Under the pieces are notes generated by a model. That model was not told the origin of the DNA, ran no database searches, and saw nothing but the letters and a program-made list of their open reading frames with translations. A DNA stretch of 64,000 nucleotides. Origin: Cumulibacter soli (lineage in GTDB: Bacteria; Actinomycetota; Actinomycetes; Mycobacteriales; Antricoccaceae). The DNA lies in the NCBI RefSeq assembly GCF_004382795.1, contig NZ_SMSG01000006.1:236542-300541 (forward strand), given 5' to 3'. Both the position numbers and the translations under genes were made by a program. Every line of letters starts with the position of its first letter. Position 1 is the first letter of the stretch. Positions 62,558 to 64,000 of this stretch are shown here, piece after piece.

Positions 62558-62985
62558 CCCCTGCCCCCTTCCGGGGAGAACGACAACAGGTACTCGCGCT
62601 CGACCGGGGTAAATCGGCGTGGCCGCCCGGTCTCGAAGTTGATCGGCGCCAGCGTCGTCGTGGCAGTCACGGCCAACTCCGGCTGCTCGCCTGAGTCGTT
62701 CCACAACTCGTACGCCGTGATGTAATGCGCGGCCTTGAGCGTCTCCACCCACAGCCGCGCCCGCAGCGGGGTTGACGAGAACGGCACCTGTCGCCGGTAG
62801 CGAATCTGGTGTTCGACCACGACGATCCCGTTGGCCAACAAATCGTTGCCGGTCTCATCGCCCGGACGCGAGTCGAACGCGCTGACGCGAGCCTGTTCGA
62901 GGTACGTCACGAAGGTCGCGTTATTGACGTGACCATAGGCGTCCATATCCCCCCAGCGCAGGGGGATCTGTGTTTCAAAAACCAT
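62554..62985 (-). CDS. Acyl-CoA thioesterase, hot-dog fold (copy 2)
   Basis: A 143-residue hot-dog thioesterase of the 4-hydroxybenzoyl-CoA type, expected to hydrolyse acyl-CoA. The catalytic-type segment RWGDMDAYGHVNNATFVTYLEQAR near residues 10-33 (given here only in parts: LRWGDMDAYGHVNN) has the active Asp. It starts two bases after the stop of a similar thioesterase and overlaps the following gene by four bases. The two are likely tandem duplicates with separate substrates. Confidence 0.87.
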   Translation of the reverse strand: MVFETQIPLRWGDMDAYGHVNNATFVTYLEQARVSAFDSRPGDETGNDLLANGIVVVEHQIRYRRQVPFSSTPLRARLWVETLKAAHYITAYELWNDSGEQPELAVTATTTLAPINFETGRPRRFTPVEREYLLSFSPEGGRG

Positions 62986-62987
62986 CG

Positions 62988-63419
62988 CTATGTGTCTTCA
63001 GCGGCGGCGTACGACTCGATCCAGGAGCGCTGAGTCTCATCCCACGCCAGCGACTTTCCTGCCTGATAGTCGAAGTGCACGAGCACGCAGTGCACCGTGC
63101 ATGCGGGGCTGGAATCGCCGCTACCCCACAGTTCCTCGCGGATTCGCACGGAGGTACGGCCGATGCTCAGCGCGGAGCAGCGCATCACCATCTGCTTGTC
63201 GGATTCTTCCTCGGTGAGGACCTGCCGGTGATAGTCGATCTCCTGGCGCGCCAGGATCAGCGACGAGCCCATATCGCCGTCGGCGCGGCCAGGCAGATTC
63301 GAGAACCACTCGATCCGGGCGTCCTCGGCGAATGTCGCGAACTTGCCGTTGTTGATGTGCCCGTTGCGGTCGGCGTCTGACCAGCGCAGGTAAATCGTGT
63401 AGTCGTAGGTCTGCGCCAT
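62988..63419 (-). CDS. Acyl-CoA thioesterase, hot-dog fold (copy 1)
   Basis: A 143-residue paralog of the downstream gene, with LRWSDADRNGHINNGKFATF as the active-site segment. The Asp and HINN are kept, while the remainder differs much, which points to an old duplication. It lies three bases after ettA. Its position next to ettA matches the thioesterase Rv2475c in M. tuberculosis. Confidence 0.87.
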   Translation of the reverse strand: MAQTYDYTIYLRWSDADRNGHINNGKFATFAEDARIEWFSNLPGRADGDMGSSLILARQEIDYHRQVLTEEESDKQMVMRCSALSIGRTSVRIREELWGSGDSSPACTVHCVLVHFDYQAGKSLAWDETQRSWIESYAAAEDT

Positions 63420-63422
63420 GCC

Positions 63423-64000
63423 TTATCCCCGAGTGAGCTTGCGGTAGGTCGCGCGGTGCGGGCGAGCCGCCTCCGGGCCGAGTCGTTCGACCTTGTTCTT
63501 CTCGTATGCATCGAAGTTGCCCTCGAACCAGAACCACTGCGAATCGCCTTCGTAGGCGAGAATGTGGGTGGCAATGCGGTCCAGGAACCACCGGTCGTGG
63601 GACGTAACGACGACGCATCCTGGGAATTCCAGCAACGCGTTTTCCAGGCTGGACAGCGTTTCGACGTCCAGGTCGTTCGTCGGCTCGTCCAGCAGGATTA
63701 GGTTGCCGCCCTGCTTGAGGGTGAGCGCGAGGTTCAAGCGGTTGCGCTCACCACCGGACAGCACTCCCGCGGGCTTCTGCTGATCGGGGCCCTTGAAACC
63801 GAACGCGGAAATGTAGGCTCGCGACGGCATTTCGACCTTGCCGACCTGGATGAAGTCAAGGCCGTCGGACACGACCTCCCAGACGGTCTTCTTCTCATCG
63901 AGTCCCAGACGTCCCTGGTCGACGTACGACAAACTGACTGTCTCACCGAGCCGCAGCGCACCAGAGTCCGGCTGCTCCTGGCCGACGATCATCTTGAACA
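63423..64000 (-). CDS. ettA: Energy-dependent translational throttle protein EttA, partial (N-terminal part outside window)
   Basis: The C-terminal 192 residues of an ABC-F ATPase that binds the ribosomal E site and couples translation to energy charge. Visible are the second ABC signature [13 protein letters not shown], Walker [13 protein letters not shown], and the switch His in [18 protein letters not shown]. The end [18 protein letters not shown] and the tail [13 protein letters not shown] are typical of EttA. The frame runs off the right edge. It is first in a unit with two thioesterases and the hypothetical gene. Confidence 0.92.
   Translation of the reverse strand, partial: FKMIVGQEQPDSGALRLGETVSLSYVDQGRLGLDEKKTVWEVVSDGLDFIQVGKVEMPSRAYISAFGFKGPDQQKPAGVLSGGERNRLNLALTLKQGGNLILLDEPTNDLDVETLSSLENALLEFPGCVVVTSHDRWFLDRIATHILAYEGDSQWFWFEGNFDAYEKNKVERLGPEAARPHRATYRKLTRG

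Overview
The window is a chromosomal stretch from a GC-rich actinobacterium. There are no phage, transposase or CRISPR genes and no gene-free stretch over 300 bases. Gene order is the main evidence for the lineage. holA, comEC, comEA, degV, a histidine phosphatase, rsfS, nadD, proA, proB, obg, rpmA, rplU, rne, ndk, a DUF4233 protein, folC, valS, clpX, clpP2, clpP1, tig, rpiB, an Rv2466c-like mycothiol-linked protein, pepN, glbO, a thioesterase and ettA appear in nearly the order I recall for Mycobacterium tuberculosis Rv2413c to Rv2477c. Mycothiol-type proteins, a paired ClpP1/ClpP2 and a group II truncated globin fit this. I cannot name the genus.

Layout. 1-8.1 kb: holA (cut by the left edge), a Baeyer-Villiger-type monooxygenase, a lipoprotein, comEC/comEA and a carboxylesterase. 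8.1-17.8 kb, all minus strand: degV, phosphatase, rsfS, nadD, a VWA/MoxR pair, proA, proB, obg, rpmA, rplU. 18-23.7 kb, minus strand: RNase E/G, then a DUF2344 protein and a cobalamin-binding radical SAM protein of unknown function. 23.8-31 kb: DinB-like protein, enoyl-CoA hydratase, argG, an MFS/SDR pair, a UMF1-type MFS transporter, ndk. 31-35.5 kb: the valS-folC-DUF4233 operon. 35.6-41.9 kb: EthD and VTT-like proteins, the ClpXP1P2/trigger factor proteostasis genes and a dienelactone hydrolase. 42-47.7 kb is more accessory: sulfatase with divergent TetR regulator, SDR, a two-subunit hot-dog dehydratase, DUF1304, and an orphan Imm22-like protein beside two tRNA genes. 48-64 kb: a surface protein, MFS, NDH-2, rpiB, mycothiol-linked reductase, pepN, amidase, a P-loop-like/winged-helix protein, MscS, GlbO, two thioesterases and ettA (cut by the right edge).

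How genes work together: proA/proB make proline; rplU, rpmA, rsfS, obg, valS and ettA serve the ribosome and translation; nadD makes NAD; clpX, clpP1, clpP2 and tig handle protein folding and turnover, with a ClgR-type box upstream of clpP1; the FAS1-like/MaoC pair plus SDR look like acyl-thioester hydration and oxidation steps.

The main structural signal is in start regions. At least eleven genes have a TAnnnT -10-like hexamer ending 6-7 bases before ATG/GTG with little or no Shine-Dalgarno sequence, the signature of leaderless transcripts. Other items worth attention are a winged-helix P-loop protein whose Walker A lysine is leucine, a 14-bp-arm operator abutting a tetR start, a 22-bp palindrome plus a 12-codon in-frame leader ORF before a VTT-like membrane gene, a direct/inverted repeat cluster at 41.97-42.07 kb, and an archaeal-looking ValS.
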